The notes under the pieces: generated by a model
Databases searched by the model: none
What the model was told of the DNA's origin: nothing
The model's input: only the letters and a program-made list of their open reading frames with translations
Position numbers and translations under genes: made by a program
In this document: positions 12,472-25,355 of the stretch, piece by piece
Position numbering within the stretch: position 1 is the first letter of the stretch
Layout: each line of letters opens with the position of its first letter
NCBI GenBank assembly: GCA_036971475.1
Contig: JBAIZL010000002.1
Location: 173,298,024-173,362,023, forward strand
Reading direction: 5' to 3'
Length of the DNA stretch: 64,000 nucleotides
Source of the DNA: Prosapia bicincta
Lineage: Eukaryota; Arthropoda; Insecta; Hemiptera; Cercopidae

Positions 12472-13768
12472 CGTAACGGGCTTAAATTGACAATTTATGC
12501 GTTCTCAATGGAACTTAATGAAACAATGGATATTTTAATTTAAAAAATTTAAAATTTTCGAAAACAAACATAAATATAAATACAGTGCCATAAGCGGCTA
12601 TGTGAAAGTAACTTTATAAAGTAAAGCAATTTTTAAAGATGGGAGTTTTTTTAAATTTTTGATTAAAAGGAGAAAAGGAAAGAAAAGTAAATATTCATGT
12701 AGAAAATCCATAGACATTTGAAAATGTGCAGAACGAAAAATTATGAAGTCGTCAAGAATAAGTAAATCTCAACATTTAAAATTTAAAAATTTACGGCTAG
12801 CTTTAAAGTTTTATACTAAACTGTAGTTTTACAACCACCGAAATCTGTGACGTACTGGATAACGCGATAAGGCGTAGATCGTATGATTCTACGACACTAT
12901 GTAACAAGGTGGCTGATGGATCAGAGACATCAGGTAAGGACCGGAGAAATGGGGAGCATGTATAAAACCGAAGGGTAGTCGTCAGCGAGTCTCGAGTTAT
13001 CGTCAGGGTTGGACGACGTTAGTTCTACTCCTTTTGTAAATGATTTAAAAGTGTTAAATTCTAACTTCATGTGCCACGTGCGGGAAAAAAGGCTTCAAAA
13101 TGTAACTGTGTGATTCCTAAGCCTTTTTAAGGGATTTCGATACCTAAAATTGGCTAAATTAAAAAAAATACGGCGCATTTTAAATAGATCAAAAAACGGT
13201 AGTTTCCAAAGTTTATAAACGGTTAATGGCTTTTAGAAGATAGTAACATTAAAATTCGCTAAAATAAATTTTAAAAGTGTTAAAAGTGATATTAACAAAC
13301 AATTACACATTAATTATCAAGAAACTGTTTTAAAATCGGGAATAAAATAAGCGAAACGTAATTAGAAAAGCAGGGATAAGAACTGTAAACTTTTAAAAAG
13401 TTAAATTCGTAGCGTGGCGTGACGAACAAACGCGTTGAGGAAGGCTGACCAAGGAGAGGATCTTCACTCCAAAAAATCTGGTCAGACCAAACTGTGAGAT
13501 CTTACAAGGGTCCAGGAATCGGTACGAATTAAAACGTAGTTGCTTTCTTTTTGTTCAAATCTAAACTTTAGTAAAGTTTGGGTGAAAATGAAAATTCAAG
13601 TAATTCTTTTAAATTTAAACACATAATGAATAAACTATGTTATAAAAATAGCTGTTCTCAAAGTATACTGATATAAAATGAATATATAGATAAACTATGG
13701 TGTTCTTTGCAAACAAATAAAAGGGTCAAAATTAATAAAAAATTTGCATAGAGGTTTTATACGTTACA
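12472..13768 (+). mobile_element. Possible solo LTR
   Basis: The segment starts CGTAACGGG, almost the same as the LTR start of the neighbouring element (TGTAACGGG), and ends CGTTACA, giving a near-perfect inverted terminal repeat. It contains a promoter-like GTATAAAACC at 12960-12970 followed by a GC-richer stretch, as expected for U3/R/U5. No internal region or partner LTR and no clear target duplication are seen, and the first T is replaced by C. An alternative is a chance pairing of short ends around an unrelated promoter. Confidence 0.35.
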
Positions 13769-14054
13769 GTAATTATGATTAAGGATCTGTTAAGTTTGTT
13801 GGAATACTAAAATAGAATAATTAAAACATTAGCTAGTTTTGGATTGGAAAAGCTATAAAAATTACTCAGCATAAGGGTTTGCAAGTGAAACGGGTTAGAA
13901 ATGAACAGATTAAAATTAGTATAGAAAACAAATACCAGAAGAGAAATAGTTTATGTTGAAATTGATCTCAGATGTACAGATTGTAAATAAATATTATTCG
14001 AAAACAAACAACAGTCAAAAAGCATATTTAAAATAATAATTGATAAATTAAAAA

Positions 14055-14171
<117 letters not shown>

Positions 14172-14179
14172 CCGGTATC

Positions 14180-14425
14180 AATATGGCAGCATTTCATTTT
14201 GCAACCATATGGCAGCCACTTGAAAGAGTGAAGTATATATGTTTTTCGTCGTGTATAATTTATTTCTAATAAACATTATACTACTCCAAATACTTTAATT
14301 TCATAAAATCTTAAAAATACAAAATTGACTGAAATACTATCAATACGGCAGCTTTTCATTTAGGCATCAATATGGCAGCCAGTGTATATTTTCGTTCAGT
14401 CTAATAACAATATGGCAGCCGGTGT
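14180..14425 (+). repeat. Left-end cluster of GGCAGCC motifs
   Basis: ATGGCAGC or CGGCAGC occurs five times: near 14183, 14209, 14345, 14372 and 14412. Four are preceded by (A/T)CAATA-type or ATCAATA sequence. The same motif in opposite orientation clusters at the right end. These could be terminal binding sites for a transposition protein; that role is inferred. Confidence 0.6.
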
Positions 14426-14644
14426 GTATATTATTCCCACGCCCCTAACGATACGAGAACCAACAGTGTTGCCACTATGGTGCGACTGTCTGACTAGTCA
14501 AATGTTTAGACTGTAAGACACTGGGTGTGTGTAATCACGTTGAAAACACAAACATTAGAATGTCCCTTCTTCATTTCAGCTGGCCAATTATTTACTCAAC
14601 TAACATAAGTCCTGGTTGTTAGTTTTCATAAACGTGTACAACTA

Positions 14645-16400
14645 TCGAAAGCTGACGGGGATACAAGTGTGTGCTTCTACAGGAGTAGTAAAAAGATCAA
14701 TTAGGGTAGAATATCAGAACCCCAAAAAAGCTAGGAAATAATCAATTGGGGGGTTTTTAAGGATGCTAAGTCCACTACTGTGAACAAAATAAAACGGGGA
14801 TGAACGGGTTGGGCTCTATGGGAGTTGTAAAGGAGTGACTTGGGGTCAAAATGAAAGAAGGCAAAAAAAACTAGAAAATGATCAGTCGGAGGGTTTTAAC
14901 GGTGCTGAGTCTTTTACCGTTAACGAGCGTCATAGGGATACATGGGTGATCCTCTATGGGAGTAGCAAATAATGATTTGGAGTATAAAAGAGAGAACGCA
15001 AAACTAAGCTAGAGTAGGATCAATTGTAGTGTTTTGGAGGTAGCTGAGTCCAATACCGTCTTCCATATTAATCGGGAATGCACGGATGTGGCTCTACGGG
15101 AGTACAAAATTAGTGAATTGGGGTACAATTGTCAGAAGGCAACAAAACAATTGAAAATGATCATTCGGATGGGTTTTAATGACGCCGAGTCATTCACCGT
15201 TATCGAACGTCAATGGGGATACACGGGTGACCCTGTATGGGAGTAGCTAACGATGAATTGGGGTATAATTGTGAGAAAGCAAAACAAAGTTAGAAAATGA
15301 TCAATCGTAGTGTTTTGGAGGTTGCTGAGTAAAATACCGTCTTCAATTATATAAGGGGATGCACGGGTGTGGCGCTACGGGAGTAGAAAAAGGGTCAATT
15401 GGGATAAAAGTGTCAGAAGGCAAAAAAACCATGGAAAATTATCACTCGGGGGGTTTTAATGGTGCTTAGTCTTTATACATTATCGAACCTCATGGGGATA
15501 CACGAGTGATCCTCTATGGGAGTAGCAAATGATGATTTGGAGTATAAATGTGGGAAGGCAAAACAAAGCTAGAATATGATCAATCGTAGTGTTTGGAAGG
15601 TAGCTGAGTCTAATACCGTCTCCCATATTAATCAGGAATGCACGGATGTGGCTCTACGGGAGTAGAAAATTAGTGAATTTGGGTACAATGGTCAGAGAGC
15701 AAAAAACAATTGAAAATGATCATTCGGATGGGCTTTAATGGCGCCGAGTCATTCACCGTTATCGAACGTCAATGGGGATACACGGGTGACCCTCTATGGG
15801 AGTAGCTAACGATGAATTGGGGTACAATTGTGAGAAAGCAAAACAAAGTTAGAAAATGATCAATCATAGTGTTTTGTAGGTTGCTGAGTAAAATACCGAC
15901 TTCAATATTATAAGTGGATGCACGGGTATGGCGCTACGGGAGTAGAAAAACGGTCAATTGCGGTAAAATTGTCAGAAGGCAAAAAAACCATGGAAAATGA
16001 TCACTCGGGGGGTTTTAATGGTTCGGAGTCTTTTACCATTATCGAACGTCATAGGGATACACGGATGATCCTCTATGGGAATAGCAAATGATGATTTGGA
16101 GTATAAATGGGAGAAGGCAAAACAATGCTAGAAAATGATCAATCGTAGTGTTTTGGAAGGTGCTTAGTCCAATACCGTCTTCAATATTAAACGCGGATAC
16201 AAAGGTGTGCCTCTACGGGACTAGAAAAAGTATGATTGGGGGTAACATTAGCAGAAGACCACATAACAAGAAAAAATGATCACTCGGGTCTTTTAATGTT
16301 GTTGTCTTTTACAGTTATCGAACGTCAATGGGGATGCACCAGTCATGATCTATGCTAGTAGCAACTGGTGAATTAGGGTAAACATTTCAGAAGGTAAAAT
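14645..16400 (+). repeat. Left satellite arm: 140-bp tandem repeat in four-unit higher-order form
   Basis: A landmark GGGATACACGGG (or variant) recurs near 14657, 14797, 14934, 15073, 15217, 15357, 15495, 15635, 15775, 15915, 16055, 16195 and 16331, a spacing close to 140 bp and about 13 units. From 15073 to 16190 units repeat as a block of four (A-B-C-D, A'-B'-C'-D'; about 560 bp). For example CGTCAATGGGGATACACG units recur every fourth position. The 70-codon open frame at 15034-15246 is part of this array and is not a gene. Confidence 0.93.
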
Positions 16401-17600
16401 AAAGGTAGAATATTATGGCTTGTAAAGTGAAACATTCAACCAAATAAGATTTTATTTTGGTATTTTTATCTCTTGGAGGGAATGAACTAGCTGAAGTAAA
16501 TAGATACTATCATGGTCCCTGTCACACGATTAAAACTGATAATACTGAATGATGTGGTCATCCTTCAGAGATCGAAAATAAACATTACACAAACACGTTC
16601 ATGAAGGGTTCGATTCCAGGCGCTAATTGGTCACGTGTTACAATGTGAAATTTATACCATTGAAGGTGTTCAGTGCTCTGTCGAATTTTAGGAATAGTTC
16701 TCCAGTTCTGTCAGTAAACATAGTGTCATAATAACAAAAATACGGGAGTGCATGTAGACGATTGTATTGTGAATCAGCAGGTTAGGTGTAGACCGGTACC
16801 CATCGATCCTCTTAATTGATTACATGTTTTCAAAACCCTCAATAGATCTCCAACTAAATGAACGGTTTCATCTTTAACAATATCCAATCTAGATTTCCAA
16901 GCGTATACTGCACGGGATAAAGACCAAGTACGAATTCAACTTTTTTCTTCTGAATTTCTCATTTAATTATCAGTCTTAGAGTTAGTACACTAACGTCTCC
17001 TACAACCTTACTTTACGAAAGTACATTTATTCTCATTTCCTTTATTTTATCTCATTAAGCTTTCTGCCACAATTTTTAAATTCTATTTCTTTCGTGTTAC
17101 AATCTTTTAAGAGTTTTTGCAATTTAAGAACGATTTTGCAGAATTTTCAGACTAATACATCAAATTTTCTTCTCCATTTCTTCTTCAGTGTATTAAAAAA
17201 AAATGAAAATTTCAATTTTAAGTTTTTACTGCTTGTAAAAAAATAATAAAGGATAAGTAAAGGGTTGGCATAAAGTTTATTTACAGTAAGTTTTTAAAGT
17301 TAGGCCTATAGTAGAAAAACAACAAATATTGTATCACCTTTACCACAGGGAGGTAACCAGAAAAATCTACCTATATTGTACATTGTAAATAAAAGAAGGC
17401 TTTTATTTGTTCGAATCCCATCTAATGGTAATTTCTTGTTCACGTAGGCCCATTGAACACATCTATATTTTATAGGTTCAAACGAGCACAAATTACTATT
17501 TTCGGATAAAAAAATTAAACATTGAAATAATAATATTTCTGTACTTACGACAGCCAAATCTAACAAAAAACCTGTTTTATTTTTCTGTGAGCATATGCTT
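16401..17600. other. Interior of the foldback-like block, no gene recognised
   Basis: Unique AT-rich sequence between the left array and the recombinase-like fragments. An 86-codon frame at 17306-17566 on the minus strand has no motif I recognise. Confidence 0.4.
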
Positions 17601-17659
17601 TAAAAGGGTGCATATAGTATTCTAACAAGGAGTAAAATTTTCACGAAGATATGACATAT

Positions 17660-17815
17660 TAGTGCCAATAACAATCGGTATAAGCATTTCACCAAGATAA
17701 GGGCAAAACATTTTAAGTATTTATTCAAGGATTCATGTATCATAGGTGGTTTTGTGCCAATAAAACTAGAGAGCAGTTCAGGCGGTTTAAGCAATGGTAA
17801 ATATACTTCTTTACT
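17660..17815 (+). pseudogene. Fragment duplicating the end of the recombinase-like ORF
   Basis: The plus strand encodes RAKHFKYLFKDSCIIGG and, after a few residues, IKLESSSGGLS. The minus-strand fragment at 19317-19931 ends with nearly the same peptide (AKHFKYLFKDTCIIG, KLESSSGGLS). A stop lies just upstream in this copy, so it is a broken remnant. It is part of the inverted duplication described separately. Function unknown. Confidence 0.5.
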
Positions 17816-17892
17816 TCTACATCTTTAAAGAATATAATATTATGTAAGGATATAGTTCTTCCCAATGTATATTGCATTGTAGCTAGGCATCA
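17695..17892 (+). repeat. Inverted duplication, arm 1
   Basis: About 200 bp whose reverse complement is found at 19236-19428 at roughly 80-85 percent identity by eye. Shared landmarks are AAGGGCAAAACATTTTAAGT at the start and GATATAGTTCTTCCCAATGT near the end. The arms are separated by about 1.34 kb. Confidence 0.85.
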
Positions 17893-19235
17893 GGGGGAGA
17901 AACGATTTCGGTAAGCAATTTAATACATCTATTTTATTTATCCACCATATTTGGTTTGTCATAAGTTATTATAGGTACAATTGTGTTTGAGTAAAGACCT
18001 ATTTTTTCTAAAAGTCCTTCTTTAACTACATTCATTAAATTTTCCTGGTAGTCGTTGTTGCCAGGTTAAAAAATTTATTTAATTCCTCCCTTAGATATGT
18101 TCCTAAAGGATGACATTTCACTTTGATTGTGATGTTACTTTCATCAAGACACGTTGAATGCACCTGAAAATATATCTGATGAGATTTAAGTATATTTTAA
18201 TCTTCTTCTATCTTTAACCGTATCCGTCCTGGTAAATTAGTCACTATGATGGTATTTCTTGTTAAAAAAACAAGACGTATAAGATAATGACTGTTTTGTA
18301 GATTTTTTTTCACTTTAAAAAATCTCTCCGTTCTTTGGTCGACATGTTACATACATTTTTATAGTTAGTATCAGAATGATTTTAGTTCGTTCGGCTGTGT
18401 CTGATCTCAAGACAAAGTCTGCTAATACTCAATCACTTCTCAAAACTGTCTCTTTTGTTTATATATTTTACGAATCCTACCACTAGTAATACCAGTTAAT
18501 AAATAGCGCCTAATTACAAACTTAATATTTCAATTTGAATATTCACTATTTTTCGTTGATAGAAAATTACTTCAGTTAAGCAATTCTAACCAAGAGCTTA
18601 TAAAACGTTGTGTAGTCAATCTTTAGACGTTGATAATCATAAATATTTACTACCGATGATCACGGTAATTTATCACTATACCTTATATTTACTGATAATC
18701 TCGTTTTATTTTTATGGTAGGCGAACAAAAAGACTATCTACGATCAAAACATTGGGCGTCCTGATAAAGATTACAACGGGCATCGGCTTTTTTTTTAGCT
18801 ATAATTGCAGACACTTAGTATGGTATTTATATCTTATGGTATCCCCGCAAGCAAGAATCAGTACAGTAGTCTTGAAGAGCCAAGCATCAATAATTTATGT
18901 ATGTACTGTAATCAATAAAGTTCTACATACGTATTTTGTGCATTCTTAATTATAGTATTAGGGTTCATTAGAACTCCTGTTTTTTTCTAGTGTACAGGAA
19001 GCTATTTCCGTGTAATCCAAGTTTTCAGTAATCCGACGGTGCCTCGGTCCCATCTACCTTGAATTATCCATACACTACTGTATTTGTTTCCTTACCAATG
19101 ATCACCGTACTTAAAACAGTTTTTCATGCAACTCTAAAGTGAGTGAAAATCCCATAGACATTAAAGTTACTCTTGGGACTAGAATATCGAAGATAAACAT
19201 AATAGATTTATTACATTGCTTATCAAAAACGTTTT
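17893..19235. other. Spacer between the inverted arms
   Basis: No gene recognised. A 113-codon frame at 18608-18949 on the plus strand is hydrophobic, tyrosine-rich and without a motif I know. Confidence 0.35.
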
Positions 19236-19428
19236 GATTCCTAGCTACACTGCAATATACATTGGGAAGAACTATATCCTGACATATAATCTTCAGAGAT
19301 GTAGAAATAAAGAATTTTAAATATTTACCATTGATAAACCACCTGAGCTGCTCTCTAGTTTAATTAGCCTATTAACACCTATGATACATGTATCCTTAAA
19401 TAAGTACTTAAAATGTTTTGCCCTTATG
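19236..19428 (-). repeat. Inverted duplication, arm 2
   Basis: Reverse-complement partner of 17695-17892. It includes the last 35 or so codons of the recombinase-like fragment plus about 90 bp beyond its stop, so the duplication copied genomic DNA and not only the coding part. Confidence 0.85.
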
Positions 19429-19931
19429 GTCATAGAATGTGCGTATATAACCACGTGTTCTATCTTTGCTACATTGTTTATATTTTTCAAACTATTTTTG
19501 AGTATTTTGGATGAAAAAAACATATATAATGTTTTTATTGATACAAATGATGTTGTATGGCCTATAAATAACGCTAGTTCTTTAATACCTTGGTCCTTCA
19601 TTTGGAAGAGTTGAGATGTTGTTCCCAAGTGCTTCATTAGAGTCCTCGATGTAAGTACTTCAGGAATTTGTAAACATGCTATTTTAGCATGCTTTTGTAA
19701 AACTTTATAAACAATTATGAGGTTACTGGTATTTGTGTTTGCAAACACGCAAGTGTTATCGTCAGGAACGGAATTATTTCTTGAACTTATTAGCATATAA
19801 ATATAAAATCCTAATACAAAAAAAATCTCATAAAAATTGACACTCGGTAGTCTTTGAGACAGTACCACTCCCCTCATATTACATCTGTCAATTCCTTTGA
19901 ACATACTCTGTTGTTTCGCTGGAAAGGACAT
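19317..19931 (-). pseudogene. Decayed tyrosine-recombinase-like protein fragment
   Basis: A 204-codon frame. Residues about 60-128 (19550-19756) read VFANTNTS, then KVLQKHAKIACLQIPEVLTS, TLMKHLGTTSQLFQ, KELALFIGH. I know this pattern from many uncharacterised animal proteins: aromatic-F-A, P-E-x-L-T-S, L-R-K-H-x-A-T, then L-A-x-F-x-G-H. It resembles the catalytic end of tyrosine recombinases (R-H...GH...Y). Here the conserved Arg of LRKH is Met, and after GHTTS the expected H...YR-L-P segment appears only in another frame, which suggests an indel. The remainder to 19317 is unrecognised but duplicated in inverted orientation at 17.7 kb. It could be a relic of the block's own recombinase or of a captured gene. 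Confidence 0.45.
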
Positions 19932-21480
19932 ACAGCTGTGGATTCGCGACCTTATCTTGGAGAGAACTATGCTATGTATTTACAGACACAATTGTAATAT
20001 TTAAACATAAACAGCCGACACTTTTTTACTTGAAGGCAGACCAAACTTATCTTAATGTTCCGGTTAATGCATCTCATACTTTTCCCTTGGGGCTCTTAGA
20101 TACTATAGGATCGATAAAGTATTTATTTTTTAACTTAACTTGCTTTTCAAATTAATTGTCATAGCATCACTATCCGATTTTAAGAATCTAAAAGTGACTA
20201 TTTGCTGTATATTGTTACAATTTGGTAACATTGCAAACATGTTAACACTAGTATGAAACACATGTATTAACAGATGTAACACTTAATATGGCCTACGCCA
20301 TATATATTCACTAAAAGTTAATACCAATGTATTCAATAAATATATTAATAAAATTAAACATAGACTACCAGCGGCTAAAGTCGAGGATAGAAACAAATCC
20401 GTCTTTATACCACCATTTTGGCGTTGGGAGAATACCATAAATTTACGTTTACGCCGTATGTAAATGAGAGAAAGGGATGGAAAAGATAGAATGCAGAAAG
20501 ACAGTTTTTCGGGCCTTCGTCCACGAGAGTACTTGTGGAGTGCGAGCCTTTATCTTTGTTTGGCTTGGACCTATGTTTGTTTACACCAGACAGCCTGATA
20601 TCGTAATATAAACTGACAACACTCGCACAGATGTCATTTAGGTTCTTGTATACAATACAGAGATTAACGATGGATGATTCAGTATTTATTAACTACTACT
20701 TCAACTACCGTCCTGCAATTTCTGTCACAATGCTACTGCCGTTGTAGCTCACAGGCACGAAATGTCTAAGTGTGATTTATTGTGTGGTTTAACAATTTAT
20801 CTGGCATTTTTGTTATAAAAAATGTTTTTGAATAATCTGATTGCCTGTGCCTAGTAGGGTAAACGTAGTTTTATGAGATCAGTTATATTTTATTAACTAA
20901 TTGAAAACTGTAGTAAATAAAACCTACCGATTTTAGCGCAGTTTAGCTAAAAAGACTTATAATCGCACGATAATTAACATACACTAATTATTTCTTGTTC
21001 ACTGATTGTACACACTTAAATTTATATACAAGATATCATTTGACACATTATAAGCTTTATTTATGGACCATCCTTTTTAAAATAACAAAAGAAAATAACA
21101 CGAAAAGAGAAGAAAATTAATTACCCGAATGAGAAAACAAACATAAATGTTTAGATAGTCTAAGTAAAATTGGAAAGAAAATATATGACAATTAGATAAT
21201 CAAAATACATTTTTTAAAAAATAAATAAAAAATTTAATTTTTATAAAATTATCAATTTGGGACAAACGGTTAACTTTTTAAGTTGAATCTTTCAAGCATA
21301 CAGTCTTTAAAATTCTTAAAGCACATGGACAGGCTGCATTGAAACACTGCTCCAAGTCATAAAGATTAGTTTGACAGATATGACGTAAACAAACGTGATT
21401 GAACTGCTATCGGAGTGACGCCTGTTTATGTTTTCATATCACAAACATGTCTGTAAATAGATGTAGCATAACTTCTGTCC
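19932..21480. other. Interior of the foldback-like block, right part, no gene recognised
   Basis: Mostly AT-rich. A GC-richer stretch at about 20360-20600 has no open frame that I recognise. Confidence 0.4.
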
Positions 21481-21489
21481 AAGACAAGG

Positions 21490-23725
21490 TCACGAGCCCG
21501 ACTCTTTCTGTAGGTTATGTTGCATAGTTGGGAACATGCCAATTTCGGGCGATTTATTGACAATGGGATATATACCCCAAATCACCCCTTGGTAACCCCG
21601 TATATCCCTGACGAATTTTGATGACAAGGGACTAGGACCTTCGAAAATCTTCGAATGCCCATTTTTGGGCAATATTTTAGATTCTGGCAAGTTTTACCTC
21701 AATTCACCCACAGCGACACCGCAGTCCCTTCCCGGATTGTGCTTGGCCAACTTCGGTGCTAGGATTAGACTCAGAATTATTAAAAACCCCGAGTGATCAT
21801 TTTATAACGATCTCTGACCTTTTTTATCCCAATTCTCCCTTTGCTACTCCCGTAGAGCCCACACCCGTCCAGCCCTGGTGTCTTTCGATGACGGTATTGA
21901 ATTCAGCATCCTCAAAAGCCCTAAGGCAGTTATTTATCTGAAAATTTCACCCCAAAGTATCCCTTTTGCACTTGTGTAGAACCATCGCAGTACATGTCCG
22001 GCGACGGCATTCAATTCAGCCTCCTCAAAAACCCCCGAGTGGTAAATTCAAAGTAAATTTTTGTCTTTTGACATTTTTACCCCAAATCGACGCCATTGAA
22101 TTCAGCACGCCCGTATAGATGACGTCATTGAATTTAGCATCCTCAGAAACCCCCGAACGGCTTTTCTCCCGCAATTCTTAGGAATCTGATATTTTAACCC
22201 TAATTAAACCCCTTTGGTGCATGGGTTTAGCCTCACCAGTACATCCTCGGAGACTTTCGATGACGGCATTGAATTCAGCATCCTCAAAAACCTCCGAGTG
22301 GATATTTTCCAGTGATTTTATGACTTGTGACATTTTCACCCCAATTCACACCTTTGGTACTCGCGTGGAACCACACCAATGCATAGCCGGTGACTTTCGG
22401 TGACGGCATTGAATTCCGCCTCATCCTAATTCCCCGAGTTGATATTTTCTAGTATTTTGTTTTACTTTTGACATTTCTACCCCAAATCATCCCGTTGGCA
22501 CTCACGTGGTCACATACGTCCATCCTCGGTGACTTTCGATGGCGGAATTGAATTCAGCATCCTCAAAAACCCCCGAGTGGTTATGTTCCAGCGATTTTTT
22601 GATTTTTGACTTTTTCACCCCAATTCACCCCTTTGGTACTCGCGTGGAACCATAAAAGTGCATCCCCAGCGACGTTCGGTGACGGCATTGGATTCCGCCT
22701 CACCAAAAACCCCGTGTGTTTATTTTCTACTTATTTTTTGACTTTTGATTTTTTTTACCCAAAATCATCCCTTTGGAACTTACGTAGAGTCACATCCGGT
22801 CCATCCCCGGTGACTCTAGATAACGCAATTGAATTTAGCATCCCCAAAAACCCCCGAACGGTCATTATCCTGCGATTCTTAGGTATCTGACATTTTTACC
22901 CTAATTCAACAACTTTGGTAAATGGGTTTAGCCTCACAAGTACATCCCCGGAGACTTCCGATGACGGCATTGAATTCAGCATCCTCGAAAACCCCCGAGC
23001 GGATATTTTTCTGCGATTTTTTGACATCTGACATTCTCACCCCAATTCACCCCTTTGGTACTCTCGTGGAACCACACCAATGCATTCCCGGTGACATTTG
23101 GTGACGGCATTGAATTCCGCCTCTTCAAAATTCCCCGAGTTGTTATTTTCTAGTAATGTTTTGACTTTTGACATTTTTACCCCAATTCATCCCTTTGGCA
23201 CTCACGTAGAGTATCATCTGTCCATCCCCGGTGACTTTCGATGGCGGATTTGAATTCAGCATCCTCAAAAACCCGCCGAGTGGTTATGTTCCAGAGATTT
23301 TTTAACTTTTGACTTTTTCACCCCAATTCACCCCTTTGGTACTCGCGTGGAACCACATCAGTGCATCCCCGGCGAATTTCGGTGACGACATTGAGTTCTG
23401 CCTTACCAAAAACACCCGAGTGGTTATTTTCCAGTTATTTTATGACTTTTGATTTTTTACCCCAAATCATCCCCTTGGTACTTACGTAGAGTTACATCCG
23501 GTTCATCCCCGGTGACTCTAGATGACGCCATTGAATTTAACATCCTCAAAAAATCCCCGAACGGTCATTATCCGGCGATTCTTAGGCATCTGACATTTTT
23601 ACCCTAATTCAACCCTTTTGGTACAAGGGTTTAGCCTCACCAGTACATCCCCGGTGACTTTCGATGACGGCATTGAATTCAGCATACACAAAAACCCCTG
23701 AGTGGTCACTTTCCAGCGATTCTTT
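21490..23725 (-). repeat. Right satellite arm: inverted 140-bp repeat in five-unit higher-order form
   Basis: The landmark CATCCCCGGTGACTTTCG (and variants) recurs near 22241, 22382, 22519, 22659, 22799, 22940, 23080, 23220, 23360, 23501 and 23641. Units five apart match best: AGTACATC at 22241, 22940 and 23641; AATGCAT at 22382 and 23080; CTCTAGAT at 22815 and 23516. This is a block of about 700 bp. On the reverse complement the unit aligns with the left arm, sharing GAGTGATC/CCCCCGAGTG, CCCAAATCA and TTTGCTACTC features. The first units, 21490-21900, are more diverged. Short open frames here are by-products. Confidence 0.92.
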
Positions 23726-24176
23726 GTCCAATTCAAATATATACATTACGTAGTACGATTGTATCTATGTGGATGCCAGCAATGTTGCCAAGTTTGTGGC
23801 TGCCATAATGTTAGGGAATGGTTGAAATATACAGTAAATTTATATACAGGAAGCGACCATGCTGCCCCTGGCGGAAATGTTACAAACTAGTGATATACAA
23901 ATCTCGTTCACTCTGCTATCAATACGAGTACCGTTTGGTTATTACAAATTATTTTTTAAAAATTCAGAACGACCATAGAACTTCCAAATACAGTATAGCT
24001 CCAATAAAACACTTCTTTTTACACTTATTGACATGATTTTTATTTCGAATATTGTCAAAGGGTGTTACAATATCATGGATTACTATGTGGCAGCCGTATA
24101 CGGCTGCCACAAGTATTCGGCTGCCAGTTTAAATGCAAAATGACCAATGTATGGTCTCCGTATTGTTAGCAGGCTG
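23726..24176 (-). repeat. Right end of the foldback-like block with GGCTGCCA motifs and a palindrome
   Basis: GGCTGCCA or a close variant appears near 23772, 23797, 24102 and 24119, opposite in orientation to the left-end motifs. At 24088-24109 TGGCAGCCGTA is followed directly by its exact reverse complement, a perfect 22-bp palindrome. Confidence 0.65.

Positions 24177-25355
<1,179 letters not shown>

Noticed and set aside
15034..15246. 70-codon frame in the left satellite arm
   Set aside because: It arises from one pair of repeat units and is interrupted in the others.
21490..23104. Several 60-94 codon frames in the right satellite arm
   Set aside because: Recurrent by-products of the 140-bp repeat.
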